This document shows positions 1-8,167 of a stretch of DNA of 64,000 bases, in pieces. Made by a program: the position numbers and the translations under genes. Origin of the DNA: Pseudomonas silvicola (GTDB taxonomy: Bacteria; Pseudomonadota; Gammaproteobacteria; Pseudomonadales; Pseudomonadaceae); assembly GCF_026651855.1 (NCBI RefSeq), contig NZ_CP093280.1, forward strand, positions 4,008,001 to 4,072,000, given 5' to 3'. Every line of letters starts with the position of its first letter. Position 1 is the first letter of the stretch. The notes under the pieces were generated by a model that ran no database searches, had not been told where the DNA came from, and worked only from the letters and a program-made list of their open reading frames with translations.

Positions 1-236
1 GGGGGCGGTGGCAGGTGATGGATAAAGGCGTTCCAGCGCCATTTCCACACGGAACCGTGCTGCAGCGGGCCGTCGTTGTTCTCATAGCCATCAGCGGTTC
101 GCGGTGCGGGGTGGATACCACTGGCGGCCAGTCGTTCGGGGGAGGGGCTGAGCGGTGCGTCACTGGCGCCACTGGCGCAAGTGGCGGCGCAGCACAGGGA
201 AAAGCTCCACAGCAGGGGCAGGCCAAGTCGGGGCAC
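1..236 (-). CDS. Exported protein of unknown function, N-terminal part (runs off window start)
   Basis: About 78 residues are visible, starting at a GTG (bases 236-234) preceded by an AGAAGGAT-like ribosome site about 6 bases upstream. The N-terminus reads MPRLGLPLLWSFSLCCAATC, a clear signal peptide with a hydrophobic core. A Ser/Pro/Ala-rich mature start and a GYENNDGP segment follow. It lies 113 bp downstream of the HlyD-like gene on the same strand, so it is probably the last visible gene of the polysaccharide operon, acting in the periplasm or outer membrane. No family is recognised in the visible part. An exported polysaccharide-modifying protein would fit the context, but that is inference only. 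Confidence 0.55.
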   Translation of the reverse strand, partial: MPRLGLPLLWSFSLCCAATCASGASDAPLSPSPERLAASGIHPAPRTADGYENNDGPLQHGSVWKWRWNAFIHHLPPP

Positions 237-349
237 GGGATCATCCTTCTGGCGGCATCAGGAAGGCGCCTGCACGGCGCCCGTTCCCAGTGTAGAGCCC
301 TGGCGCGCCCCTGCGTTCCCTGCGGGGCGCGGCATTCAGCGCGCGGCGT

Positions 350-1387
350 CTAGAGGGTGAAGCCGAACAGGCTGAAGTGCTGGTGCGGGAAGCGTACGCG
401 CACCGGCAACGAGTCGATCCGCCATTCGCTGGCCAACGGTGCGGTGAAGCGCGCCGGTACCATCAGGCCCCGTGCAGGGCTGCTGAACGGCTTGCGCAAA
501 TCACTGGGCAGCGGGTTGGCGCTTTCTGCCGGGTTGATGACCTGCGCACCCACCCACTGACCATTGGGCAGGCGCACGTCCAGGGGCGACCCCGGGGTAG
601 CATGCTCCACATCCTTGGGGTCCAGGTAGACCCACAACTGCGCCGGGCCACTGCGCTCCAGGCGCATCAGCAAGGTGCCGGGGCCGACGTTTTCACCGGG
701 TGCGGTGATGACTTCCGCCACACGCCCACGCTCGCTGGCCTCCACGTTCATGCGCGCCAGTTGCTGGCCCAGCCACTGGCGTTCCCGCTGCTGCTGTTGC
801 TCATAGCGCTGGTTCTCGGTACTGCCGCCAGTGCTCATGCTACGCTCGAATGCCAGCAGTTCAGCCTCGCGGCTGTCAAGGGCGTTCTGGGCCTCCAGCA
901 ATTCGCCGCGGGTGGCGGCGCCTTGCTGGACCAGCCTGCGGGTATCGCTGACCCGTTGCGCGGCACGGTTGACCAGGCTTTGCAGCACCGAGCGGCTGTG
1001 GGCACCCAGGTCGGCGCTGGTGCCCAAGGTGGCCGTGCTGTCGGCTTGCAGCAAGGTCAGGCGCAGGCGCCATTCGGGGTTGTCCAGGTCCACCAGCGGC
1101 GTGCCAGCCTCCACATGGTCACCGGCCTGCACGCGCAGGGCGCGGACCTCGCCCGGTTGCAACGCGCGCACGTCCAGGGTGGGCAGGCGCACCAGGGCCG
1201 GGGCCTCGATGCGCAACAGGTCCAGACCGTAGCGGCCCGCCAGCCACAGGGCTGGCAGCAGGATCAGGAACAGGATCAGGTACCAGCGCAGGCGGAACGC
1301 CAGGCGTTTGCCGGGTGCGTACAGCACCTGCATGCCATTGTCCTGGGTGGGGTGCTGCTCTTTGGGGCTGTTGAATCGAATCTTCAT
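350..1387 (-). CDS. HlyD-type periplasmic adaptor (membrane fusion protein) of the polysaccharide operon
   Basis: 345 residues. A cytoplasmic N-terminus is followed by one membrane segment (about residues 33-51, WYLILFLILLPALWLAG). Then comes a biotinyl-lipoyl-like half motif (RALRVQAGDHVEAGTPLVDL, about 82-101), a long helical hairpin (about 105-215), a second lipoyl half (ITAPGENVGPGTLLMRLE) and a beta-barrel end. This is the plan of membrane fusion proteins such as HlyD and the C-terminal half of Alg44, which bridge inner and outer membrane. The ATG overlaps the stop of the TolC-like gene by 4 bp, so the two are translationally coupled. The likely role is linking the GT2 synthase to the TolC-like exit duct. 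No PilZ domain is present, unlike Alg44. Confidence 0.85.
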   Translation of the reverse strand: MKIRFNSPKEQHPTQDNGMQVLYAPGKRLAFRLRWYLILFLILLPALWLAGRYGLDLLRIEAPALVRLPTLDVRALQPGEVRALRVQAGDHVEAGTPLVDLDNPEWRLRLTLLQADSTATLGTSADLGAHSRSVLQSLVNRAAQRVSDTRRLVQQGAATRGELLEAQNALDSREAELLAFERSMSTGGSTENQRYEQQQQRERQWLGQQLARMNVEASERGRVAEVITAPGENVGPGTLLMRLERSGPAQLWVYLDPKDVEHATPGSPLDVRLPNGQWVGAQVINPAESANPLPSDLRKPFSSPARGLMVPARFTAPLASEWRIDSLPVRVRFPHQHFSLFGFTL

Positions 1388-3462
1388 GGGGCGCTCGGGT
1401 AGTCAGTCCAGGATTGCCAGTCGACGCCAGTCAGGCCGGCGGGCTGCAGGGCCTGTTGCCAGCGTGCGGCCTGAGCCTGCAATTGCTGGGCGTTGGCGTC
1501 AGCCCAGCTGAGGTCGGCAGGCTGGTCGGGTTCCACGCTCTGGGCCAGGCGCAGGTGCAGCGCCGGCCACTGGTGGGCGATGGCCAGGGCCTTGGTGGTA
1601 CTGGCCTGGGGGTTGCGGGTATAGATCATCAGGCTCACCTCGCTCACCCCCAGGTGCTGGAGTTCGCAGGGCACGCACGGGGTGCGCTGGGCCTGTTCGC
1701 TGAACCAGCGTGGGTGGCTGGACAGGCTCACGTGCCAGGGGCTGGCGGCCTTGGCTTCGCGCAAGGTGTCGAGCCACTGACGCAGGCGCTGGTCCGGCAC
1801 CGGCCAGCCCAGTTGTTCGACTTCCAGGTCCAGGTGCAGGCCGTCGAAGGGCAGGGGGCCCAGGCGCTGGATCAGGGCAATCAACTGGTGCCGCTGGCCG
1901 GGTTTGATCCAGGTCGCGTCGCCCAGCAGCAGGTTGACCTGCAGGCCCTGGGCGTGGGCGCGGCGTAGCAGATTGATGAGCGACGCCTGAGTATGGGCCA
2001 TGTCAGCCACCTGGCCGCTGTCCAGGCCCACATTGACCACCTGCATACCGGCCTGTTTCAAGGCTTGCAACTGCCGGTCCTGTTGGCTGGAGTCCAGCAG
2101 CGCCTGGCTGTGCCAGAGGTAGGTCCCCTGGCGCCAACTCGCCTCGGCCGGGACGCTGGGGTTGCCTTGCCACTGCAACCGTTGCCCGCCCAGCAGCGCG
2201 TCGAACGCCGGACTCTCATCGCCGAACAGGCGCAGGGCTGCGTCCTGCAACCAGGCGGCATGCCAGGCGGCGATCTGTGCGAAGCCGGCGTTGTAGTGGT
2301 CCACTTCTGCCTGCAACAGGCGCAGGCTGGCCTCGCCGGCGTCCAGCCCGGTACGCTGGCGGCGCTCGCCGATGATCTGGTCCACGGCGTGGCGGCGCTC
2401 ACTGCGCCACACGTATTCATCCACGTTGCGCCGTTGCTGTTCCAGCACCTTGCCCAATTCGCGCAGCAAACTGCCGCGCTCCTGTTCCTGGGCCTGCACG
2501 GCCGCCTGGTAGCGCGCTTCGCCTTCGCGGCCACGGGCCGAGCCGTAGTCCATCAGGTCCACGGGTGCCGAGAAGGTCACCCCGGCGCTCAGGCCACTGC
2601 CGTTGTCACCGGCACCGCTGCGCTGTTCCACCGTCTGGGTGACGTTGAAATACGACTCGATGGCGCTGTACCAGGGACGCTTGCGGTCCTGCTCGGCGCT
2701 GGCCAGGTCGGCATTGCGCCGGGCCATGCGCGGGTTGCTTTCCAACTGGTCCTGCCAGGCCCGCAACGGCTGTGGGTGGCTGGCCAGCGTGGTGGCTTGC
2801 GGGGTGTCGTCGGGGCTTACGTCCACGCCCAGGCTGCGCAGGCTGGTGCGCATATCGTCCAGCAGGTCGGCCTGCAAGGCACAGCGGTGGGTCACGGCGG
2901 ACCACTCGCTGGTCATCAGGCCTGCGTCGGAAGGCAGAATCCAGTGGCCCTCCAGCCGCCTGTGCACCTGTTGCGCGGCGTCCTGGGCGGCGGCCTCCAC
3001 ACCTTGGCACAGTTGCTGTTCCTGGGTGGCGCGCCACCAGTCGGCGTAGGCGCTGCGAACGGCCAGGCGTTGGCGGGCGCGTTGGTAACCCTGTTCGATC
3101 TCGCCCAGACGCGCGTCATGCTCGCTGGCGCGCACGGCATCCATGCGCCGGCGCAGGCTGCCCAGCAGCGGGTAGCGCACACCGATGGCGGCGTTGCGGC
3201 CGTAGTAGTCATCGCGGATGTCTTCGGTGACCAGCTCGTGGTAGCGGCCGACGTTGGCATTGCCGAACATCTCCCAGCCACTCTCGCTGTCACGTTGGTC
3301 GCGGGCGGCGTAGCGGGCCTGCAACCGGGCGCTGGCCGAAGCCGTGCCATAGCCGTCGCCGGCCTGGTGCAGCGCCTGTTCAAGGGTCAAGGGGGCAGCC
3401 GTGGCCAACAGCGGTGCGCAGAAGGCCAGGGGCAGCAGGCGAAGTGCTGTTTTTGCAATCAT
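1384..3462 (-). CDS. TolC-like outer membrane factor fused to a GH18-like TIM-barrel domain
   Basis: 692 residues, far longer than ordinary TolC-family proteins (about 420-500). A signal peptide ends near residue 22 (LLATAA). Residues about 24-430 have the alternating coiled helices and beta strands of an outer membrane efflux protein (start TLEQALHQAGDGYG; FGNANVGRY; SAGVTFSAPVDLMDYGSARGRE). From about residue 445 (TYLWHSQALLD) the protein changes to a TIM-barrel style fold with strands such as MQVVNVGLDSG and LQVNLLLGDA. Residues 540-547 read DGLHLDLE, resembling the glycoside hydrolase 18 signature DGxDxDxE with His at one acidic position but the terminal Glu retained. The gene lies 15 bp after the GT2 synthase and overlaps the adaptor gene. 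It is likely the export channel carrying its own glycan-handling domain; catalytic activity is unproven. Confidence 0.8.
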   Translation of the reverse strand: MIAKTALRLLPLAFCAPLLATAAPLTLEQALHQAGDGYGTASASARLQARYAARDQRDSESGWEMFGNANVGRYHELVTEDIRDDYYGRNAAIGVRYPLLGSLRRRMDAVRASEHDARLGEIEQGYQRARQRLAVRSAYADWWRATQEQQLCQGVEAAAQDAAQQVHRRLEGHWILPSDAGLMTSEWSAVTHRCALQADLLDDMRTSLRSLGVDVSPDDTPQATTLASHPQPLRAWQDQLESNPRMARRNADLASAEQDRKRPWYSAIESYFNVTQTVEQRSGAGDNGSGLSAGVTFSAPVDLMDYGSARGREGEARYQAAVQAQEQERGSLLRELGKVLEQQRRNVDEYVWRSERRHAVDQIIGERRQRTGLDAGEASLRLLQAEVDHYNAGFAQIAAWHAAWLQDAALRLFGDESPAFDALLGGQRLQWQGNPSVPAEASWRQGTYLWHSQALLDSSQQDRQLQALKQAGMQVVNVGLDSGQVADMAHTQASLINLLRRAHAQGLQVNLLLGDATWIKPGQRHQLIALIQRLGPLPFDGLHLDLEVEQLGWPVPDQRLRQWLDTLREAKAASPWHVSLSSHPRWFSEQAQRTPCVPCELQHLGVSEVSLMIYTRNPQASTTKALAIAHQWPALHLRLAQSVEPDQPADLSWADANAQQLQAQAARWQQALQPAGLTGVDWQSWTDYPSAP

Positions 3463-3477
3463 GGTGTAGAAAAAGCC

Positions 3478-4806
3478 TTAGAACCGGTTGGCCCGTTTGA
3501 GTACCCACCAGGGCGCCATGCTCGATTCCTCGTGCCCGCGCCGCAGGGTTTCATTGAGAATGGCGACCACGCTCCAGCAGCGCAGGGCGTACATCGCCAG
3601 GGGGTAGAACGGCAGTATCCAGATCAGCGCCAGGTCCTGGCGCGGTCGTTCGCTGACCATCAGCATCAGCCCCAGGTACAGCAGGCCGCTCATGGCCAGG
3701 TACAAGGCGTAGATCAGCAGCGAATAGAACACGAACGCACTGAACGGCAGGATGAACACCGCCACCAGGCTGTAGCCCAGGATGATGAAGGGCAGCACCA
3801 GCTGGAAGAACAGCCCGCTGAGCATCAGCATCAGGAAGTTCGGCCAGCCCAGCAGCCGCGGCGTGAACGCATGGCGGTGCTTGCGCAGGTAGACGAAGAA
3901 CAGGTCACCGTCCCAGCGCAGGCGCTGGTCAAGGAAGCTGCGCAAGGTCGAGGGCGCGTCGGTATGGCCGATAGCGCGGGGTTCGAACGGGATGCGCAGG
4001 CGGTAGCGGCGGAAGTAGCTCTTGATGCGCAGGGTCAGGTCCAGGTCTTCGGCGGTGTGGGTGTCCCAGCCGCCGACCTGGCGCAGGAAGTCGCGGCGAA
4101 ACGCGCCGAAGGCCCCCGAGACGTTGTTGACCAGGTTCCACTCCGCCAGGCCGATCTTGCACATGTGGATCGACAGCAGGTACTCCAGCGCCTGGATGCG
4201 CGCGATCCACGACTGGCGTGCATTGCGCACGCGCAAGCTACCTGCCACAGCGGGCACCTTCGGGTCGACGAAGTGGCGCACCATGCGCACCACCATGTCG
4301 TTGTCGAACGAGGTGTCGCCATCGACGTTGATCAGGATCTCGCCCGTGCTGAAGGCCAGGCCCGTGTTCAACGACGACACCCGGCCACCGCGCTGCCACT
4401 TGGCGATGGGCCGCAGCACGCGGTTGGCCGGCAGGCGGTGCTCGGCCTTGAAGCGACGCACCACCTCGGTGGTCACCGCGTTGGCGCTGGCGCCGTCGAC
4501 AATCGGGATGATCTCGATCATGCCCGGGTAGGTCTGTTCGGCCAGGCTGCGCAGGGTCAGCTCGACGTCCTTGCCTTCGCTGTAGCAGGTGATGATCACC
4601 GACACCCGTGGGTTCCAGTTGCGGTGAATTGGCACCGCGCCGTGCTCACGTATGAACCAGCGCAGTGTGCCCAGCAGCACCAGCAGGTTGAGCGGCACTT
4701 CCAGCAGCAGAAAGTACGGGAAGACCATCAGGAACAACTGCCAATGGCCGTCGGGCCCCTCGATCTGCGCCAGCCAGGCGTGGAGGTGGTCCAGGAGCAC
4801 GCCCAT
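3478..4806 (-). CDS. Processive family 2 glycosyltransferase, membrane polysaccharide synthase
   Basis: 442 residues. One or two N-terminal membrane helices (about 22-47) are followed by a GT2 catalytic domain. It shows SVIITCYSEGKD (69-80), DGD (162-164) as metal/UDP-sugar site, AED (252-254) as catalytic acid region and QRLRW (294-298), the QxxRW motif of processive synthases. At least three C-terminal helices (about 320-420) follow. This is the architecture of cellulose, PgaC/IcaA and alginate-type synthases, which polymerise sugar and thread it through the inner membrane. The start codon shares a base with the upstream stop (TGATG), so translation is coupled. No PilZ domain is attached; control may come from the upstream zinc-ribbon protein. 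The sugar used cannot be read from the sequence. Confidence 0.9.
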   Translation of the reverse strand: MGVLLDHLHAWLAQIEGPDGHWQLFLMVFPYFLLLEVPLNLLVLLGTLRWFIREHGAVPIHRNWNPRVSVIITCYSEGKDVELTLRSLAEQTYPGMIEIIPIVDGASANAVTTEVVRRFKAEHRLPANRVLRPIAKWQRGGRVSSLNTGLAFSTGEILINVDGDTSFDNDMVVRMVRHFVDPKVPAVAGSLRVRNARQSWIARIQALEYLLSIHMCKIGLAEWNLVNNVSGAFGAFRRDFLRQVGGWDTHTAEDLDLTLRIKSYFRRYRLRIPFEPRAIGHTDAPSTLRSFLDQRLRWDGDLFFVYLRKHRHAFTPRLLGWPNFLMLMLSGLFFQLVLPFIILGYSLVAVFILPFSAFVFYSLLIYALYLAMSGLLYLGLMLMVSERPRQDLALIWILPFYPLAMYALRCWSVVAILNETLRRGHEESSMAPWWVLKRANRF

Positions 4807-6173
4807 CAGAGCGCTCCGGCCAGGCGCGCCATCAGCAGTTCGGCGTCTTCCTTGTCAATCAGTTCCCCCGGCGCGACGCAGCCGCTGGTGGTCAGCTGGA
4901 TGTCCTGCAGGTCCTGGCCCACGAACAGTTCGCCGATCTGGTTGAGGCGTTCGGTCACGGTTCGCAGGCCGGGCGCATCGGTGTACATCAGCAGCAGCCA
5001 CAGGTGCTCTTCGCTGGTGCGGGTACAGCGGTCGGTCTCGCGGATGGCCACCTGGATGCGCTCGATCAGGCTGTCGAGCAAGGCATGGCCCCGTTGTGGG
5101 CCCAGGCGGCGCAGGGTCACGCCCAGGTTGCGAAAGCGCAGGCCCAGCAAGGCGAAGGTGGGGGTGCCATGACGGGCAATCAGTTCCAGTTGCCAGTCGA
5201 GCAGGGTCTTGAACGTGCTGACCCCCACCATGGCCAGGCCGCCGAAGTAGGCGTCGCTGCTGCGCTCCAGGCCCTGGCGTGCCGTGAGCTGGCCGCTCTC
5301 GGACAGCTGGTAATCGCGGACCTCGCGCACCTGCAACTGGTCGGGCGCGTGGTGCTGGCCGCAGTCCAGGCAGCGCGCCTCGACATCGGCGTCGACGAAG
5401 AACGCCTGGCAGGCGTTGCAGCGGTAGTTTTCTAGCGGCCGGTCGTAGTCGGTGCCGATGTGGCGCAGCCGGGTCAGGCAGTTGGGGCACACCAGCACGC
5501 CGTCCTTGAGGTACTCGGTCTGGGCACCAATGTGGCCACAGGTGAAGCAGTGCAGCGAAGGCTGGCGGACGATGTCCAGGGCCGTGCACTCAACGCACAC
5601 GTCCACGTAATTGAGGTGGCCGCTGCCGCAACTGCGGCACAGCCGGATGCGGTCCACCAACGCGGTGCTGTCGAGCAGGTGACGCTGCGCCAGGTTTTGT
5701 ACCAGCGCGTGGGCGTTGATTTGGTCGCCACCCAGGGCATCCACCAGAGGGTAGCTGTAGTGCCCCGGTGACAAGGGGGCGCGCACGGCTTTCAGGCTAC
5801 CGGGTGCCCGCAACCACAGGTACGCCAGGACGTGGGCCTCAAGGCCTTCGGGCGCGCGGCCCAGGTTGAAGACCGCCAGGCGTTCCTGCCATTGCTGCCA
5901 GGCGGCGTGCAATTGGCCCGGCAAGGGGCCGTCGGTGAGGGCACCGGTCAAGGGGTGGTCGGTGGTGCAGTAGATCAGGGTCAGGGCGTAAGCGGGGTGG
6001 CGACGCAACTGCTCGGCCCAACGTGCATTCTGTTCAACCGTTGCGGTGAGTACCACGACGTCGCAGGGAGGTTGTGCAAACAACGCCACAAGGTCGGTGA
6101 AGCGAGGGCTGGCGGGGGGTAATGCGTCATGGCCGGGGCCGAGTATGGCAAGGCGAAGGGTAGAAGCGGGCAT
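4806..6173 (-). CDS. Zinc-ribbon protein with degenerate GGDEF-like C-terminus (TackOD1-like), probable operon regulator
   Basis: 455 residues, soluble. The first about 130 residues look like an alpha/beta receiver-like fold (LRLAILGPGHD, CDVVVLTATVEQ) without an obvious phospho-Asp site. Six CxxC pairs follow (C179/182, 193/196, 209/212, 229/232, 252/255, 268/271), a multiple zinc-ribbon module resembling the TackOD1 output domain. Residues about 310-430 resemble a GGDEF fold, but the signature loop is TSEEH (386-390) rather than GG(D/E)EF, so diguanylate cyclase activity is unlikely. It is first in the operon, preceded by a possible envelope-stress promoter. It may sense a nucleotide or metal and control the synthase. 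The family assignment is from memory and of moderate certainty. Confidence 0.65.
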   Translation of the reverse strand: MPASTLRLAILGPGHDALPPASPRFTDLVALFAQPPCDVVVLTATVEQNARWAEQLRRHPAYALTLIYCTTDHPLTGALTDGPLPGQLHAAWQQWQERLAVFNLGRAPEGLEAHVLAYLWLRAPGSLKAVRAPLSPGHYSYPLVDALGGDQINAHALVQNLAQRHLLDSTALVDRIRLCRSCGSGHLNYVDVCVECTALDIVRQPSLHCFTCGHIGAQTEYLKDGVLVCPNCLTRLRHIGTDYDRPLENYRCNACQAFFVDADVEARCLDCGQHHAPDQLQVREVRDYQLSESGQLTARQGLERSSDAYFGGLAMVGVSTFKTLLDWQLELIARHGTPTFALLGLRFRNLGVTLRRLGPQRGHALLDSLIERIQVAIRETDRCTRTSEEHLWLLLMYTDAPGLRTVTERLNQIGELFVGQDLQDIQLTTSGCVAPGELIDKEDAELLMARLAGAL

Positions 6174-6200
6174 CGATCAGTCCAGTAAAAGTCTGGAGGG

Positions 6201-6228
6201 TCCGACCGACCGATGGTAACGAAAGTTC
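6201..6228 (-). promoter_or_regulatory. Candidate AlgU (sigma-22/RpoE-type) promoter of the polysaccharide operon
   Basis: On the minus strand GAACTT (6228-6223) is followed after exactly 17 bp by TCGGA (6205-6201), close to the AlgU consensus GAACTT-N16/17-TCtgA. It would start transcription around 6194, about 20 bp before the ATG at 6173. The -35 matches well; the -10 differs at one position. Confidence 0.35.
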
Positions 6229-6254
6229 TACGAAGCGATAGTTTTGTACAATTT

Positions 6255-6346
6255 CTGTAGCGGCAGCCGCAAGGCCGCGTCAGCCTGCACAGGGTGCGCC
6301 TGATACGCCGCGGCGCCCCAGGGCGCGGCCTGGGGCGCCGCTACAG
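6255..6346. repeat. REP-type inverted repeat pair
   Basis: CTGTAGCGGC (6255-6264) and its exact reverse complement GCCGCTACAG (6337-6346) bound a GC-rich segment holding a second palindrome. It fills the gap between the polysaccharide operon and poxB. This is typical of intergenic Pseudomonas REP doublets. Confidence 0.6.
6310..6341 (-). terminator. Strong GC hairpin downstream of poxB
   Basis: Two perfect 13-bp arms (6310-6322 and 6329-6341) with a 6-base loop lie 10 bp after the poxB stop. There is no T-run, so it may stabilise mRNA or act as a factor-dependent stop. It is nested inside the REP pair. Confidence 0.45.
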
Positions 6347-6351
6347 GGGCT

Positions 6352-8070
6352 TCACCGCCACCAATTGCCCTTGGCCAGGTTCACCAGTTCCTTGGCCCGC
6401 CCATCCAGCACGGCGCGCATCATGAACAGGCCGAAGCCCTTGACGTTGGCCGCGGTGATTTCCGGCGGCATGATCAACTCCTGCCGTTCGCTGACCACGT
6501 CCACCAGCACTGGGCCGTCGTGGGCAAAGGCTTGGGCCAGGGCGGCTTCCAGGTCCTGGGGTTTCTCTACCCGAATACCCTTGACCCCCATGGCTTCGGC
6601 CATGGCGGCGAAGTTGGGGTTTTCCAGGTCGCAGCCTACATCGACGAAGCCGCTGGCCTTCATTTCCATTTCGACGAAGCCCAGGGTGCCGTTGTTCAGC
6701 ACGATGACCTTGACCGGCAGCTTGGCCTGCTTGAGGGTGAGGAAGTCGCCCATCATCATGCTGAAGCCGCCGTCACCGGACAGCGATATCACCTGGCGGC
6801 CGGGTAGGGTGGCCTGGGCGCCGATGGCCTGAAGCATGGCATTGGCCATGGAGCCATGGTTGAACGAGCCGATCAGGCGGCGCTGGCCGTTCATTTTCAG
6901 GTAGCGTGCAGCCCAGGCAGTGGGCGTGCCCACGTCACAGGTGAAGATGGCGTCGGCGTCGGCCATCTCGCTGACCAGGCGGCTAACGTACTGCGGGTGA
7001 ATGGTGGAGCTGTTCGGCCCGCTTTCGGCGAGGTTGTCCAGGTCTTTCCGGGTTTTGGCGTAGTCTGCCAATGCGGTGTCCAGGTGGGTGGTATCCGTGC
7101 GTTCCTGCAGCCGTGGCAGCAGTTGCTGCAGGGTGTGGCGCACGTCGCCGATCAGCCCCAGCTTCAACGAACAGCGATTGCCCAGAGCCTCGGGGCGCAG
7201 GTCGACCTGGGCCACGCGGCCGTGCTCGGGAAAGAACTGCCGGTAGGGGAAGTTGCTGCCCAGCATCAGCAGCGTGTCGCAGGCCTTCATCGCGTTGAAA
7301 CCCGAGGCAAAGCCGATCAGGCCGGTCATGCCGACGTCGTAGGGGTTGTCGTATTCCAGGTGCTCCTTGCCGCGCAGCGCATGGACGATGGGCGCCTTGA
7401 GCAGGCGGGCCAGCGCCACGACTTCCTGATGGGCCCCGGCGCAGCCCGCGCCGCACAGCAGGGTGATGCGCTTGCCGGCGTCGAGAAAGTGCGCCAGCTC
7501 ATCCAGTTGCACCGCATCGGGCACCACCACGGGCGGTTTCGGCGCCAGCCACTGGCTGACCGGTGCGTCCAGCGACTCCAGTGCCACGTCACCGGGAATC
7601 ACCACCACCGCCACGCCGCGGCGGCTGACCGCCACGCGCATGGCGCGCTCCAGCACCTGGGGCAGTTGCTGGGGGCGTGATACCAGTTCCACGTAGTGGC
7701 TGCAGTCCTTGAACAGGGATTCGGGGTGGGTGGCCTGAAAATAATCGATGCCGATTTCGCTGCTGGGAATATGGGCGGCGATGGCCAGTACCGGCACGCC
7801 GCTGCGGTGGCAATCGAACAGGCCGTTGATCAGGTGCAGGTTGCCGGGGCCGCAGCTACCGGCGCACACCGCCAGCTCGCCGGTCAGGTGGGCCTCGGCG
7901 CCCGCGGCGAACGCCCCGGACTCTTCATTGCGCATGTGCACCCAGTCCAGGCCGCCCAGGCGGCGCATGGCATCGGTAAAGCCGTTGAGCGAATCGCCAA
8001 CCACGCCGTAGACGCGCTTGACGCCCGCCTGCTTGAGGGTGTTGACCATGAAATCGGCGGCTGTGGGCAT
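6352..8070 (-). CDS. poxB: Pyruvate dehydrogenase (quinone) / pyruvate oxidase PoxB
   Basis: 572 residues, the same length as E. coli PoxB. It is a thiamine-diphosphate and FAD enzyme that decarboxylates pyruvate to acetate and CO2 and passes electrons to the membrane quinone pool. The N-terminal Pyr domain has [11 protein letters not shown] with the catalytic Glu in [14 protein letters not shown]. The TPP site [12 protein letters not shown]...NNGTLGF lies near residues 440-475. The C-terminus ([14 protein letters not shown]...NLAKGNWWR) matches the amphipathic lipid-binding tail of PoxB. A good AAGGAGC ribosome site lies 7 bases before the ATG. It is monocistronic, with hairpins downstream. 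In enterobacteria poxB is a stationary-phase gene; regulation here cannot be read. Confidence 0.93.
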   Translation of the reverse strand: MPTAADFMVNTLKQAGVKRVYGVVGDSLNGFTDAMRRLGGLDWVHMRNEESGAFAAGAEAHLTGELAVCAGSCGPGNLHLINGLFDCHRSGVPVLAIAAHIPSSEIGIDYFQATHPESLFKDCSHYVELVSRPQQLPQVLERAMRVAVSRRGVAVVVIPGDVALESLDAPVSQWLAPKPPVVVPDAVQLDELAHFLDAGKRITLLCGAGCAGAHQEVVALARLLKAPIVHALRGKEHLEYDNPYDVGMTGLIGFASGFNAMKACDTLLMLGSNFPYRQFFPEHGRVAQVDLRPEALGNRCSLKLGLIGDVRHTLQQLLPRLQERTDTTHLDTALADYAKTRKDLDNLAESGPNSSTIHPQYVSRLVSEMADADAIFTCDVGTPTAWAARYLKMNGQRRLIGSFNHGSMANAMLQAIGAQATLPGRQVISLSGDGGFSMMMGDFLTLKQAKLPVKVIVLNNGTLGFVEMEMKASGFVDVGCDLENPNFAAMAEAMGVKGIRVEKPQDLEAALAQAFAHDGPVLVDVVSERQELIMPPEITAANVKGFGLFMMRAVLDGRAKELVNLAKGNWWR

Positions 8071-8137
8071 TGCGGGGCTCCTTGAATGGGGGGATCAAGG
8101 GTGTGAGTGCCGGAAGAGGGCGGGTGTTCCGTAGAGG

Positions 8138-8154
8138 ATCATTAAGAAAATGAT
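8138..8154. promoter_or_regulatory. ATCATT-N5-AATGAT dyad upstream of poxB
   Basis: A perfect 6-bp inverted repeat with a 5-base spacer, in the 97-bp gap between the cupin gene and poxB. It lies about 70 bp before the poxB ATG, with TTGAAA (minus strand, 8160-8155) adjoining as a possible -35. It could be an operator or a weak terminator for the cupin gene. Confidence 0.3.
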
Positions 8155-8167
8155 AGTTTCAAGCGCC

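Noticed and set aside
350-1387. Alg44-like alginate co-polymerase
   Set aside because: The membrane-fusion half is similar in plan, but there is no N-terminal PilZ domain and no alginate genes surround it.
1993-5172. Long plus-strand open frame of 1059 codons
   Set aside because: It lies antisense to the TolC-fusion, GT2 and zinc-ribbon genes, all of which show clear family motifs. Its composition is a low-complexity Gln/Val/Ala/His mix typical of high-GC antisense frames.
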